From Salinispirillum sp. LH 10-3-1 (GTDB lineage: Bacteria; Pseudomonadota; Gammaproteobacteria; Pseudomonadales; Natronospirillaceae): 64,000 nt of DNA. A program made the translations under genes and the position numbers. Under the pieces are notes generated by a model. The model ran no database searches. It worked only from the letters and a program-made list of their open reading frames with translations, and was not told where the DNA came from. The DNA lies in contig NZ_CP101717.1 in assembly GCF_030643825.1 (NCBI RefSeq), positions 2,749,673 through 2,813,672 on the forward strand, written 5' to 3'. This document shows, piece by piece, positions 45,172 through 54,564 of the stretch (the stretch's first letter is position 1; each line of letters starts with the position of its first letter).

Positions 45172-46479
45172 TTAGAACCACGTCAGACCAATACTGATAA
45201 ACACCCCGGTAACGATCAGCATCATCAAGCAATAACCCATGATGTCCTTGGCTTTTAAGCCAGCAATCGCCAGCGCGGGTAAAGCCCAGAACGGTTGCAG
45301 CAAGTTAGTCCACGCATCTCCCCAGGCCACGGCCATAGAAATGCGCGCCACGTCGGCGCCCAAGGCTTCAGCAGCAGGCAACATGACCGGCGCTTGCACC
45401 GCCCACTGACCACCACCCGATGGCACAAAGATATTAACGATACCGGCGCTGATAAAAGTCCAGAAAGGCAAGCTGGTCGCCGTGGCAAAAGACGCCAGCC
45501 CGGCCGAGATAGACTGCGCCAAACCCGAGTTGATCATGATTGCCATGATGCCCGCATAGAACGGAAACTGGATCACAATGCCCGCCCCACCTTTCACCGC
45601 TTCATGCAATGCATTCAACAAGCGCCGAGGAGTCTGATGGAGAATGATCGCCACCGTCAGAAACAGAAAGTTCACGATATTCAGGTTCAAACCACCACTG
45701 TTCATGAAGTAGTTGACCAGAAATGCCACACCACCAAAGCCAATCAACCACGCTAAAACTCGGCTATTTTCGAGGTGGTCTGCTGGCCGGGTAATTTCGG
45801 AAGATGCTTCTGGCGCATCCTGTAATTGCTCCGGTTTCACATAGATGCTGTCCTCTTCTTTCGGCAGCATCAACCAATTGGTCAATGGCACTATGATGAA
45901 CAGCATTAACACAATGGCGATATTAAAAAAGGCGAAGATGGTTTCACTGGTGCTGATAATACCAATTTGGCTTTCCGCAAAGTGCCCCGGTGTAGCGATG
46001 GTCAACGGTACAGAACCCGCCAAACCGCCGTGCCAAACGATGAAGCCAGAATAGGCACTGGCGATCAGCAAGCGATAATCCACTTTGATCAAACGCGCCA
46101 GCTCTTTAGCAAACAGCGCACCCACCACCAATCCAAAGCCCCAATTGATCCAACTCGCCACCAGAGACACCATGGTCACCAATAAAATTGCCTGACCAGG
46201 CGTCTTGGCAAAGGTAGCCAATTTCACCAGAAAGTTTTTCACCAAGGGGGTGCTGGCCAGCATAAAGCCGGTCACCAACACCAACAACATCTGCATGGAA
46301 AAGGTCAGCAGGCCCCAGAAGCCATTACCCCACATCTCTACTACGGCCAGTGGTGATTGCCGCTCAAATAAAACCGCGGCGGCGAAGACAATTAACGTTA
46401 ATAGCAATACAAAGATATAGGGATCCGGCAAATACCGGTCTACCATTTTCACTAAGGGTTGCGATGCACGGTTAAGCAT
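45172..46479 (-). CDS. atoE: Short-chain fatty acid transporter (AtoE family)
   Basis: A 435-residue inner-membrane permease with about 11-12 helices. MLNRASQPLVKMVDRYLPDPYIFVLLLT is the typical AtoE opening. Further landmarks are ASWINWGFGLVVGALFAKELAR, YSGFIVWHGGLAGSVPLTIATPGH and FVPSGGGQWAVQAPVMLPAA. It probably imports acetoacetate, butyrate or other short fatty acids. No ato degradation genes are adjacent, so the in vivo substrate is open. The 256-nt upstream gap shared with the MvaT-like gene contains a 14-bp perfect palindrome. Confidence 0.92.
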   Translation of the reverse strand: MLNRASQPLVKMVDRYLPDPYIFVLLLTLIVFAAAVLFERQSPLAVVEMWGNGFWGLLTFSMQMLLVLVTGFMLASTPLVKNFLVKLATFAKTPGQAILLVTMVSLVASWINWGFGLVVGALFAKELARLIKVDYRLLIASAYSGFIVWHGGLAGSVPLTIATPGHFAESQIGIISTSETIFAFFNIAIVLMLFIIVPLTNWLMLPKEEDSIYVKPEQLQDAPEASSEITRPADHLENSRVLAWLIGFGGVAFLVNYFMNSGGLNLNIVNFLFLTVAIILHQTPRRLLNALHEAVKGGAGIVIQFPFYAGIMAIMINSGLAQSISAGLASFATATSLPFWTFISAGIVNIFVPSGGGQWAVQAPVMLPAAEALGADVARISMAVAWGDAWTNLLQPFWALPALAIAGLKAKDIMGYCLMMLIVTGVFISIGLTWF

Positions 46480-46593
46480 AATAGTTCACCTCTTGTTTAG
46501 AATTTTTATTTCGAGACGTTCATAACTGATTACTGCGACAATCACTTCCTATTAATGACTTTAACGATGTAGAGTCAATACCTGCTTGATAAG

Positions 46594-46607
46594 CCGGTTC
46601 GAACCGG
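46594..46607. promoter_or_regulatory. Perfect 14-bp palindrome in the atoE / MvaT-like intergenic region
   Basis: CCGGTTCGAACCGG reads the same on both strands. It lies 115 nt upstream of atoE and 129 nt upstream of the MvaT-like gene. The size and perfection suggest a dimeric regulator's operator; the regulator is not identified. Confidence 0.5.
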
Positions 46608-46735
46608 AATTATTTACCTGTTATTCCAGCTTTACACAGCACATACCCTATGGCGTCGCAGAGAAGCTTGCGGTATCTTTTGCGTCAAATAAGAATTACT
46701 CATCCACTGCACCAAATACTTAAATCGAGGCTCGT

Positions 46736-47179
46736 GTGAATACGTCGTCAATAGATAAAAAGTTGGAGTTATATCGTTCAGAGTTACAGCGTCTACAAGA
46801 AGCGAAACACGCATTGGAGCAAAAAGAAGCCAGTGCGCAACAGGTCATTGCCGATTTAGAAGCAGCCTGTGCTGCCAATGATATGAAACTGGACGATGTC
46901 TTTCGTCGTCTGGAAAAGAAGATTGAGCGCTGGATAAAATCCCGCAGTCAGGATGAAGAAGGCATTCATCAACACCTGAAAAGCTATTACGCGCGCGTTA
47001 TCAGTGAAGGGGCACGTGAAACTAAGCGTGCGCGCAAGCCCGAGCCCAAACTCCAGACCGGCACCTATGTGAACCCGTATACACAAGAAACGGCGGAAAA
47101 GCGGACACGGACACCAGCCGCACTGACCGAGTGGGTCAGTGTTTATGGCTTGGGCACCGTCGAGACCTGGCGACGCTAG
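46736..47179 (+). CDS. MvaT/H-NS-like nucleoid protein
   Basis: A 147-residue DNA-binding protein of the MvaT xenogeneic-silencer type. The N-terminal coiled coil (about 5-60: KLELYRSELQRLQEAKHALEQ) would oligomerise. A basic linker follows (ETKRARKPEPKLQ), and the C-terminal domain GTYVNPYTQETAEKRTRTPAALTEW, VYGLGTVETW matches the Y-x-N-P-x-T...L-x-x-W...YG...V-x-x-W pattern of MvaT. Its Gly-Gly-Asn AT-pincer loop is replaced by KRTRTP. The start GTG 46736 follows GAGG. It probably silences A/T-rich transferred DNA. The last base overlaps the convergent MATE gene through a shared CTAG. Confidence 0.83.
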   Translation: MNTSSIDKKLELYRSELQRLQEAKHALEQKEASAQQVIADLEAACAANDMKLDDVFRRLEKKIERWIKSRSQDEEGIHQHLKSYYARVISEGARETKRARKPEPKLQTGTYVNPYTQETAEKRTRTPAALTEWVSVYGLGTVETWRR

Positions 47180-48582
47180 GTTCTTGCCGTCTTTGCCTGG
47201 AAGCGAAATAGCCGTACCGTCAACAATACGCTGGCGGTGGCTAAGCCCGCCGTTAACGCCAACCAAAAACCGTTGGCCCCCATCGCCTCCGCCGTCAAAT
47301 AGTCGGTAAAGGTCAGCACATAGCCCAGCGGTAAGCACACACCCCAGAACGACAACAGCATGATCAGCATTGGTATGCGGGTATCACGATAACCACGCAA
47401 GGCACTGATGGCGGTCACCTGCAAGACATCGGCAATCTGGAACACCGCCCCGAATACCATCAACTGTGCGGCCACAGCACGCACAGCTGAGTCCTGCGTG
47501 TAGAGCGCCGCGATAAAATCCCGATTCAGATACAACACAGGGGCGTAAACCATCGCAATGCCGAGCGCCAGCAGCAATGAGCTACGGCCCAGCAAGCGAG
47601 CGGTGTCGGGCGCTCCGGCACCCAACAAAAAGCTGATGCGCAACGTCAAAGCCATACCCAAACTCAACGGCACCATAAACAGCAACGAAACACCATTCAA
47701 TACAATCTGATGCCCAGCCACGACTATTGGCCCCAAGGGTGCGAGAAACAGTGCAATCACCGCAAACACACTGGCCTCCACAAAGATGGTGAAGCCAATG
47801 GGTATGCCCAGGCGCAACAAGCCACGGATCTCCAACCAGCGTGGCGCCACCCAATCACTGATTAAGTGGAAACGGGCGTACAGCTTGCTGCGGTTCAAAT
47901 AGATCAGTAAGGCCGTTACCGAAACCCATTGTGATATCGCCGTGGCCCAGCCGCAACCAATGCCTCCGAGCTCGGGCAGACCAAACTTGCCGTAAATCAA
48001 AACGTAATTCAGTGGCAGATTCACTGCCGTTCCTAATAAGGAAAACGCCATGAAGGTGCGGGTATGCCCCAACCCATCGGTCAAACCACGCAGGGCGACC
48101 AGCAACAATAAAGCCGGGATACCGAGCGAGAATGATTTCAGGTAGCCGGTGGTGACGGCTGCAGCAGCGGCGTCCAATTGCAAGATATTCAAGACTGGCT
48201 GCACATTGATCAACAGCAGAATCATCACCACAGCGCAGCCTGCAGCAATGTAGATTCCCTGCCAGACGGCGGGCATGATCTTCGCCATCTGCTGCGCCCC
48301 ACGATGCCCTGAAACAACCGGCTGCAGGGCGCTGAGACACCCCATAAAGAACAGAAACAAGGGCGACCACAGACTCCCACCGATGCCCACACCGGCGAGA
48401 TCAACCGCACTGTAGTTGCCCGCCATGATGGTATCAATTACGCCATTTGCCATCTGCGCCAACTGTGCGACCAAGATCGGGCTACCCAGAATGGCGAGGG
48501 TCTTCCATTCGGTCAGCGTTTTGACAATAACGCCCTGCTGGGGCTCTGGTATGGGTTGATGTTCCTGATCCACAATGATCAT
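47176..48582 (-). CDS. MATE family multidrug efflux transporter (NorM/MdtK-like)
   Basis: A 468-residue inner-membrane antiporter with 12 predicted helices in two homologous halves. Landmarks are ILGSPILVAQLAQMANGVIDTIMAG, GRYSAVDLAGVGIGGSLWSPLF-type sequence (here YSAVDLAGVGIGGSLW), PVVSGHRGAQQM and, in the second half, ISFLLGAG with VLQVTAISALRGYRDTR. These fit the NorM subfamily, which exports cationic drugs using Na+ or H+. Starts: ATG 48582 is used; GTG 48573 has a better-spaced AGGA and is possible. It converges with the MvaT-like gene, sharing CTAG. Confidence 0.92.
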   Translation of the reverse strand: MIIVDQEHQPIPEPQQGVIVKTLTEWKTLAILGSPILVAQLAQMANGVIDTIMAGNYSAVDLAGVGIGGSLWSPLFLFFMGCLSALQPVVSGHRGAQQMAKIMPAVWQGIYIAAGCAVVMILLLINVQPVLNILQLDAAAAAVTTGYLKSFSLGIPALLLLVALRGLTDGLGHTRTFMAFSLLGTAVNLPLNYVLIYGKFGLPELGGIGCGWATAISQWVSVTALLIYLNRSKLYARFHLISDWVAPRWLEIRGLLRLGIPIGFTIFVEASVFAVIALFLAPLGPIVVAGHQIVLNGVSLLFMVPLSLGMALTLRISFLLGAGAPDTARLLGRSSLLLALGIAMVYAPVLYLNRDFIAALYTQDSAVRAVAAQLMVFGAVFQIADVLQVTAISALRGYRDTRIPMLIMLLSFWGVCLPLGYVLTFTDYLTAEAMGANGFWLALTAGLATASVLLTVRLFRFQAKTART

Positions 48583-48852
48583 CCTGTTACACAATAACGA
48601 TAGATAAATGGTGCGCTCAGTCAGGTTCGAGCACAGACGCGGCCGGACACTATACTCCTGCCTTTTCCGTTAGCAAACTGGCGCTTGTCACCTTGGCTCA
48701 AAGGCACTGGCAATCCATCCTGACAAATTCGCTGCTACTGACGGATTGCAGTAAACTATTCACATATTCGCGCCATCGGCCGACACATGATAAAGAATTC
48801 TTTCAATCGTCGGGCGCCGCCCGATTGACTCTGTCCGCTTATGAGGTATTGC

Positions 48853-50067
48853 ATGAAAAACCGAGTGCTGGCATTGCTGCTGATTTCGTCAGGTTACTTG
48901 TTCCTGTCCGGGCACGCCATGGGGTCAACCACCGCGACGGCCGTGGCGGCGCCGTCAGATGCGCCACAGGCTCTGGTCGGGCGCTATTGGATCATCGAAA
49001 ACGGTGGCGTTATCTATGACCAACAAACCGGCCTTCAGTGGATGCGCTGCGCCATCGGCCAAAGTTGGAACAACGAGCACCAGCGCTGCAACGGCACGGC
49101 TCAGTCGTTCTCTTGGGGCCAGGCGCGCAATCAGACTCGGCCAAACGATTGGCGCACACCCACCATCGCTGAACTACGCACCCTAGTGTATTGCTCAACC
49201 GGCCAGCCTGCGCTGATCGGCATGACAGTGGACGGTGGCTCTTGCCGCGGTGTCTATCAGCAACCGACGATCGTTGCGCCAGCCTTTCCAGACACCGAAG
49301 CCAACCATTTTTGGTCATCCGACAGCGCCCGCCAACAAACCAATGCAGCCTGGTATGTAAACTTTGGTGGCGGTGCAGTTCTGACCAAACCTCAGGACAT
49401 GCCGGGTTATTTACGACTGGTTCGCAGTGGCCGCACCGTGGCATTGCCTGCTCAAACTCGACCAACCACGGCAGCACCCGCCACTGCCGACCGGCCAACA
49501 GCCCCCTCAACCTCTGGCACCACACCCAGAGCCTCGGCCGATGCTCAGGCTTCCGCTAGCCGTCCGGCATCAGCTACCCGTGAACTACCCATCAGCGAGC
49601 GCTTCGAGATCCTTGCCGAGGGCGCGCTGGTGCACGATCGCCAGACCGACCTGCACTGGATGCGCTGCAGCCTCGGCCAGGAATGGCATGCTGAGAATCA
49701 ACGCTGCCATGGTGAAGTAAGAACCTATCAATGGGACGAGCTGGGTGACATCAGCTTGACCATCGCCGGGCATGACGATTGGCGTGTGCCTACCGTCGCA
49801 GAATTGCGCGAACTGGTGTATTGCTCAGCGAACACCCCACCACGAATGGGTATGGCAGCAACCTTCACGCCTTGCAGTGGTTCTTATCAACGTCCGACCA
49901 TTGCCCAAGATGTCTTCCCCAATACTGAGCAAAATTGGTACTGGACCAGCTCTGCGCTAACCAATCCAGACTTTGCGGCCTGGAGTGTGTCCTTTTATGC
50001 CGGCACGGTGTACTACGCCTATAAGCACTTCGGTTACCCCGTGCGCTTGGTTCGTGGGGGCGAGTAA
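48853..50067 (+). CDS. Secreted DUF1566 (Lcl C-terminal-like) protein with two repeats
   Basis: A 404-residue exported protein. The signal peptide is MKNRVLALLLISSGYLFLSGHAMG. Two homologous DUF1566 domains follow (about 40-195 and 250-404), each with DRQTDLHWMRCSLGQ-type opening, DWRTPTIAEL / DWRVPTVAEL, LVYCS, and WSS or WTSS near the end. They are joined by a Thr/Ala/Ser-rich linker of about 50 residues. Each domain has conserved cysteines (MRC, RCNG/RCHG, VYCS, GSCRG/TPCSG) likely in disulfides. The fold is related to formylglycine-generating/C-type-lectin-like modules, so a cell-surface binding role is plausible but unproven. A strong terminator follows. Confidence 0.87.
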   Translation: MKNRVLALLLISSGYLFLSGHAMGSTTATAVAAPSDAPQALVGRYWIIENGGVIYDQQTGLQWMRCAIGQSWNNEHQRCNGTAQSFSWGQARNQTRPNDWRTPTIAELRTLVYCSTGQPALIGMTVDGGSCRGVYQQPTIVAPAFPDTEANHFWSSDSARQQTNAAWYVNFGGGAVLTKPQDMPGYLRLVRSGRTVALPAQTRPTTAAPATADRPTAPSTSGTTPRASADAQASASRPASATRELPISERFEILAEGALVHDRQTDLHWMRCSLGQEWHAENQRCHGEVRTYQWDELGDISLTIAGHDDWRVPTVAELRELVYCSANTPPRMGMAATFTPCSGSYQRPTIAQDVFPNTEQNWYWTSSALTNPDFAAWSVSFYAGTVYYAYKHFGYPVRLVRGGE

Positions 50068-50079
50068 CTGCAATTAAGA

Positions 50080-50114
50080 ATGCCTGCTCGGTCAGTGATC
50101 GAGCAGGCATCTTT
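50080..50114 (+). terminator. Rho-independent terminator after the DUF1566 gene
   Basis: ATGCCTGCTCG (50080-50090) pairs perfectly with CGAGCAGGCAT (50100-50110), 9-nt loop, followed by CTTTATC. It may also serve the convergent chemoreceptor gene, whose stop is at 50138. Confidence 0.85.
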
Positions 50115-50137
50115 ATCTAAGATTCAAGACCCTGCAC

Positions 50138-52156
50138 CTAGAACCTAAAACGCTGCACGAGAGTTTCTTGCTCTTGCGTCAAGATAGCCAGCTCTTCAAA
50201 GGTGCTGGCGTTTTGCGTCGCGTTGTTCACCACCTGATCCGCCATATCCGCAATGGTTACGGTATTGTTAGCCACATCGGACGCCACGGTACGTTGCTCG
50301 TTAACGGCCTCAGAAATATGCGTCGTCATTTCCGACATGCGGGACAGGGACGCCAAAATCGCTTGGATTGAAGCCCCGGTTTTTTCTGATTCATCAACCA
50401 CCACCTGCGACTGCTCACGTGTGCGCAACATCAAGCCAACCGCTTCCTTAGAGCGACTCTGCAAGGCGTCAATCATTTGGTAGATCTCTTCCGTTGAGCG
50501 TTGAGTTTTACTCGCCAGCTCACGCACTTCATCAGCCACCACGGCAAAGCCTCTGCCTTGCTCGCCAGCTCGCGCTGCCTCAATGGCCGCGTTCAGTGCC
50601 AATAGGTTCGTTTGCTCAGCTATGCCGGTAATCACGGCCAGTATCTTACCGATGTTTTCAGAATCGTCATTGAGCTGATCGATCACACGGCTAGCCGATT
50701 GCAGATCCTGCTCTAAGGCCTGAATCGCACGCAGACTGACTTCCATATTATGCTGTCCGTTTCCGGCCTCATGATTAACCCGCTGTACTTCTTCTAATGT
50801 CCCACTGGCGCTTTGTGCCACTTCCAGTGTCGCTGACTCCATTTCAGTCACCGCAGCAGCGACGAGGTCCGTTTGCTCTTTTTGCAGGCGCAGTTTTTCT
50901 TGACTGGCCCGCGTGGTATTGGTCATACGAAGTGTTACGGCGCTGACCTTGGTCGACGTGGCACCCATGTTTTGCAAGATATCCCGCAAGTGTCGAACCA
51001 AGTCGTTTATTCCGTCACCGATGGCGGCAAATTCATCACGCCCAGACAACGTCAGCTCATGGCTGAGATCACCCGCTGATACATTACGTAAAGTGGAGAC
51101 GATCAATTGCAAGGGCTTGCGAATACTGCGGATCAGACTGAAGACAATTAATATGGCCAACAACAAGGACACCACATAGGTACCAGCGATGGTGGCATTG
51201 GCACGCTGATTTCGATCGGCTAGGTCACGCTGCAAAGCATCTGATAAACTAGCGATCTGTTCCGTCAAGCCTTGCAAAGCAGACACACCGGTATTGATAT
51301 CGGTCGCGATGGACGCCAGCAACTCGGTGCTTTGCGTCTGCAACGACAGGCGTTGAATGTTTAAGGCAATGGTACCTTCTGGGGCATTCACTGCACGATC
51401 CAAGACGGTAACGAAGCGCCCTAAGCGATCAAAGAGCACGGTATTGGACGTTTCAAGCCGACCGATTCTGATCTGAGTATTCTGAATCTCACCCTGTAAG
51501 AACTCACGCAACTCGACCAGTTCATTGACGCCGGTCATGGTGTTACTACCAGTAACCTCGGTACGCACCAAATCGATTTTATCTCTTACGTATTGTGTGT
51601 CCGCTCCAATGGCACTGGCTTCAGTCGAAGTCTGCTCACCAAGAATCTGCATGACCCGATCCACCACCCGCATCTCATTGGGGAAGGGCAGCCAGCGAGA
51701 GCTCTCCCCCTGCACCTCAGCCACATAGGCTTGTTCCGCTGCCAATAATGCTTGTCGTGTGACCAATTGCTCACGCCCCCGTTCAATGAGCGTCTGAATG
51801 GACTGATCCGCTTGAGTCAATTGCGCCAGCAGATGACTCTGCCCGGTCATTTGCTGACGCAACCGGTTACGCAAATCGGTGTACCTCGACACCTCGCGAT
51901 CAAACTCGCTTTCATAGGCCAGCAACTGTTCGGCATCATATTCACTGGCGTGCTGCGCAATGGCCTTGTTAATGTTTTGCGCGCTGATCAGCAAAGAATA
52001 GCCCGACTGCAACATAGGCAGTACGTCTGTCGTGATCTCCGCCACATTGTCTTGCGTGGCCCGCTGGGTTCTCAACGCGGCAGCGGCAATCACTGTCATT
52101 AGAATCAGTAACAGCAAAAAACCTAAGCCCGTTCTACGTACTACCGTCATGTTCAT
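50138..52156 (-). CDS. Methyl-accepting chemotaxis protein
   Basis: A 672-residue transmembrane chemoreceptor. Helix 1 is near the N-terminus ([18 protein letters not shown]), followed by a helical periplasmic domain of about 290 residues, helix 2 ([17 protein letters not shown]), HAMP ([23 protein letters not shown]) and the cytoplasmic hairpin with tip [32 protein letters not shown]. The C-terminus lacks the CheR-binding pentapeptide. The start 52156 ([13 protein letters not shown]) has GGAG 9 nt upstream; ATGs at 52177 and 52216 are alternatives without good sites. The ligand is unknown, and no che genes are in the window. Confidence 0.93.
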   Translation of the reverse strand: MNMTVVRRTGLGFLLLLILMTVIAAAALRTQRATQDNVAEITTDVLPMLQSGYSLLISAQNINKAIAQHASEYDAEQLLAYESEFDREVSRYTDLRNRLRQQMTGQSHLLAQLTQADQSIQTLIERGREQLVTRQALLAAEQAYVAEVQGESSRWLPFPNEMRVVDRVMQILGEQTSTEASAIGADTQYVRDKIDLVRTEVTGSNTMTGVNELVELREFLQGEIQNTQIRIGRLETSNTVLFDRLGRFVTVLDRAVNAPEGTIALNIQRLSLQTQSTELLASIATDINTGVSALQGLTEQIASLSDALQRDLADRNQRANATIAGTYVVSLLLAILIVFSLIRSIRKPLQLIVSTLRNVSAGDLSHELTLSGRDEFAAIGDGINDLVRHLRDILQNMGATSTKVSAVTLRMTNTTRASQEKLRLQKEQTDLVAAAVTEMESATLEVAQSASGTLEEVQRVNHEAGNGQHNMEVSLRAIQALEQDLQSASRVIDQLNDDSENIGKILAVITGIAEQTNLLALNAAIEAARAGEQGRGFAVVADEVRELASKTQRSTEEIYQMIDALQSRSKEAVGLMLRTREQSQVVVDESEKTGASIQAILASLSRMSEMTTHISEAVNEQRTVASDVANNTVTIADMADQVVNNATQNASTFEELAILTQEQETLVQRFRF

Positions 52157-52455
52157 AGTGTAATTCTCCGCTGACATGCCCGCATTTGAGCCATCTTTCG
52201 CTTCGGCTTGAGCCATAACTTAACCGATTAAGTTCCGCCTAAGTTTGCTGCGCTGTAAAAAGAAGGTTTCAGTGACACTTGTTTTAATTGTAGTCGCCAC
52301 TTTGCGCAAAGGTTGCGCTTCATGCTAACTTCCAATATACGCTAATATCTTGAAAAGCAGAAACACGGCGCATGACAATTTTATTAATCAGGGTAATCCA
52401 GCTTTAATCACATGCTCGTACTTACTTCAACAGTGATCCCGCGACGGTGGATGCC

Positions 52456-53094
52456 ATGATTTCAAAAGAAGCTCAGCAAGTAAGAGACACCCTGATCGAT
52501 AAAGGACTGGAAACCCCGCTTCTACCTTCCACCCTATCTCGTGACGAAAAATACGAACGAATTCGCGGTTTGATGACAGAGGTCGTCAGCACTCTAGGCT
52601 TAGATCTCAATGACGACAGCCTGGCCGAGACGCCCCATCGCATCGCAAAAATGTATGTCGATGAAATTTTCGGGGGCTTGAACTACGAGAATTTTCCCAA
52701 GATCGCCCTAATCGACAATAAGATGGGCGTAGAAGAAATGGTTAAGGTAAAGGACATCAGTGTCATCAGTACCTGCGAACACCATTTCGTGACCATCGAC
52801 GGTGTGGCTCGCGTTGCTTACATCCCGAAGGACAAAATCATCGGGCTATCAAAAATCAATCGGATCGTGCGTTTCTTCGCCCAGCGCCCGCAAGTTCAGG
52901 AACGTTTGACACAGCAGGTACTGGTTGCTCTGCAAACCTTACTGGAAACCAACGATGTCGCAGTCACTATTGAAGCGACCCATTACTGCGTGAAGTCGCG
53001 CGGTGTGATGGACAGCCACTCGCGGACCGAGACCACCGCACTCGGCGGGATATTTAAAAGCAACAGCACCACCCGTAACGAATTTTTAAACTGA
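52456..53094 (+). CDS. folE: GTP cyclohydrolase I
   Basis: FolE converts GTP to dihydroneopterin triphosphate, the first step of folate synthesis. The 212-residue protein has the zinc site Cys107-x-His109-His110 in [13 protein letters not shown] and the second Cys in [13 protein letters not shown], with the [29 protein letters not shown] helix. ATG 52456 follows GGTGG; GTG 52447 is in frame but less likely. It is 7 nt ahead of trmN6, forming a pair. The 239-nt upstream gap shows no other feature. Confidence 0.96.
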   Translation: MISKEAQQVRDTLIDKGLETPLLPSTLSRDEKYERIRGLMTEVVSTLGLDLNDDSLAETPHRIAKMYVDEIFGGLNYENFPKIALIDNKMGVEEMVKVKDISVISTCEHHFVTIDGVARVAYIPKDKIIGLSKINRIVRFFAQRPQVQERLTQQVLVALQTLLETNDVAVTIEATHYCVKSRGVMDSHSRTETTALGGIFKSNSTTRNEFLN

Positions 53095-53101
53095 TGATTT
53101 A

Positions 53102-53809
53102 ATGGCGGAACGATTTCACTGCAAACAGTTTTCGATCCGCCACGACCGCTGCGCGATGAAAGTAGGGACTGATGCGTTGCTACTGGGATCGTGGGCCGCG
53201 CTGCCGAATACTGGTGCGATATTGGATATTGGTGCCGGCAGTGGCATTCTCAGCTTGATGCTGGCTCAGCGTAGTGACGGTGCGCTGCCCATAACGGCGC
53301 TGGAAATTGACCCAGATGCTGCCACACAAGCCACAGAAAACGTAGCAGAGTCCCCGTGGGCCGATACCATAGGTGTCGTTCACGCGGATGCGCTGCAATG
53401 GCAGCCCGCCTCTTTGTTCTCCCTCATCATCAGTAATCCGCCGTTTTTTACCGACAGCCTCGGCTCTCCAAAGGCGTCGCGCCATCGAGCCCGCCACACG
53501 GACAGCTTGCCCTTTGCCGCCTTGCTTGACCGCGTTGTCCGCTGGTTAGCACCTGATGGGCAATTCAGCCTGATTTTACCCGTTATCAGCGCGCAGCACG
53601 TTATCGTGCTGGCCGAGTCTCTAGGCTGGTTTGTACAGCGCTGCTGTATGGTACAACCCGCGCCGCATAAGGTCGCGCACCGCTGGTTATTGAGTCTGAC
53701 CCGGCAGGCCTGTGCCACAGAGAAATCCAGCATGGTGATCAAAGACCAGAGTGGTGACTACAGTCCTGAATACCGCCACCTGACCCAAGCATTTTACTTG
53801 CGTTTTTAA
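53102..53809 (+). CDS. trmN6: tRNA1(Val) (adenine-37-N6)-methyltransferase
   Basis: TrmN6 (YfiC) methylates A37 of tRNA-Val(UAC). The 235-residue SAM enzyme has the AdoMet loop LDIGAGSGILSLMLA (residues 41-55), the acidic TALEIDPDA and the catalytic NPPF at 112-115 followed by FTDSL. FSIRHDRCAMKVGTDALLLGSW is the family N-terminus. It sits directly before the initiator-tRNA repeat region on the opposite strand. The neighbouring module may have grown at its 3' end: its stop at 53807-53809 is 3 nt from the first repeat unit. Confidence 0.93.
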   Translation: MAERFHCKQFSIRHDRCAMKVGTDALLLGSWAALPNTGAILDIGAGSGILSLMLAQRSDGALPITALEIDPDAATQATENVAESPWADTIGVVHADALQWQPASLFSLIISNPPFFTDSLGSPKASRHRARHTDSLPFAALLDRVVRWLAPDGQFSLILPVISAQHVIVLAESLGWFVQRCCMVQPAPHKVAHRWLLSLTRQACATEKSSMVIKDQSGDYSPEYRHLTQAFYLRF

Positions 53810-53939
53810 CCCGATGTTCGCGCAGAGGGCTGCGCTCCTACACACCGACCTGCGGGAAGCCAGCCCTCTCGCCGAACAACAACCAAAAATCGTAAACAAC
53901 AAAAAAACCGACACAGTGGCCTGTGTCGGGTTCTCTAAT

Positions 53940-54001
53940 TGGTAGCGGGAGCAGGATTTGAACCTACGACCTTCATGCGGTTATAAGAGCTGAGCCCGAC
54001 G
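53940..54001 (-). pseudogene. Initiator tRNA remnant, copy 1
   Basis: The first 35 bp (CCA end, acceptor 3' strand, T arm) are identical to the real tRNA gene at 54372. The anticodon arm is altered (CATGCGGTTATAAGAGCT instead of CGGGTTAT), and the D arm and 5' acceptor strand are missing after GAGCCCGACG. It cannot fold as a tRNA. Confidence 0.85.
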
Positions 54002-54155
54002 CAGGCTTATTATCTGCGGCGTTAACGCGATGTTCGCGCAGAGGGCTGCGCTCCTACACACCGGCCCGTAGGAGGCCAGCCCTCTGGCCGAATAACAACC
54101 AAAAATCGTAAACAACAAAAAAACCGACACAGTGGCCTGTGTCGGGCTCTCTAAT

Positions 54156-54217
54156 TGGTAGCGGGAGCAGGATTTGAACCTACGACCTTCATGCGGTTAT
54201 AAGAGCTGAGCCCGACG
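54156..54217 (-). pseudogene. Initiator tRNA remnant, copy 2
   Basis: It carries the same altered anticodon arm and truncation as copy 1, exactly 216 bp further on, which shows the rearranged fragment was itself duplicated. It is preceded (on the minus strand) by a REP unit and followed by a terminator copy. Confidence 0.85.
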
Positions 54218-54336
54218 CGGGCGTATTATCTGCGGTGTTAACGCGATGTTCGCGCAGAGGGCTGCGCTCCTACACACCGGCCCGTAGGAGGCCAGCCCTC
54301 TGGCCGAATAACAACCAAAAATCGTAAGCAACAAAA

Positions 54337-54364
54337 AACCCGACACAGTGGCCTGTGTCGGGTT
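54337..54364 (-). terminator. Terminator of the initiator tRNA gene
   Basis: On the minus strand AACCCGACACA (54354-54364) pairs with TGTGTCGGGTT (54337-54347), 6-nt loop, followed by TTTTG. Near-identical copies occur 216 and 432 bp away (about 53907 and 54122). It starts 8 nt past the CCA end. Confidence 0.88.
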
Positions 54365-54371
54365 CTCTAAT

Positions 54372-54448
<77 letters not shown>

Positions 54449-54522
54449 TCAAACTGGTTGTTGAGTCTCTTTTAAGAGGTTGGCGTGTCACTGTCTGGGT
54501 GACTCGCCTCAACGTGGAGCGC

Positions 54523-54551
54523 ATCTTACTTACGGCTTAAGGTCTTGTCAA
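54523..54551 (-). promoter_or_regulatory. Promoter of the initiator tRNA gene
   Basis: On the minus strand a perfect TTGACA (54546-54551), 17-nt spacer, TAAGAT (54523-54528), then a GC-rich discriminator GCGCTCC. This is typical of stable-RNA promoters under stringent control, which would make it a target of the DksA in this window. The leader before the tRNA is about 70 nt. Confidence 0.75.
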
Positions 54552-54564
54552 TAAGCTATTGAAT

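Larger units (their letters stand above)
53812..54363. repeat. Tandem 216-bp repeat: REP hairpin, spacer, terminator, tRNA 3' fragment
   Basis: Three units begin at 53812, 54028 and 54244, an exact 216-bp period. Each contains a REP-like hairpin (GCAGAGGGCTGCG and GCCAGCCCTCT arms, with CTCCTAC), an A/T-rich spacer CAACCAAAAATCG, then an 11-bp terminator stem, then the 3' part of an initiator tRNA gene on the minus strand. The third unit's tRNA part belongs to the intact gene at 54372-54448; the other two are remnants. Units 2 and 3 are closest. This looks like recent tandem duplication, likely by recombination or replication slippage. Confidence 0.9.

Noticed and set aside
53940-54217. Two further functional tRNA genes with a TAT-like anticodon
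   Set aside because: Only the 3' part is present; no 5' acceptor strand or D arm complements it, so no cloverleaf forms.
53812-54363. CRISPR-like array
   Set aside because: Units are 216 bp, nearly identical throughout and contain tRNA and terminator parts; there are no unique spacers and no cas genes.
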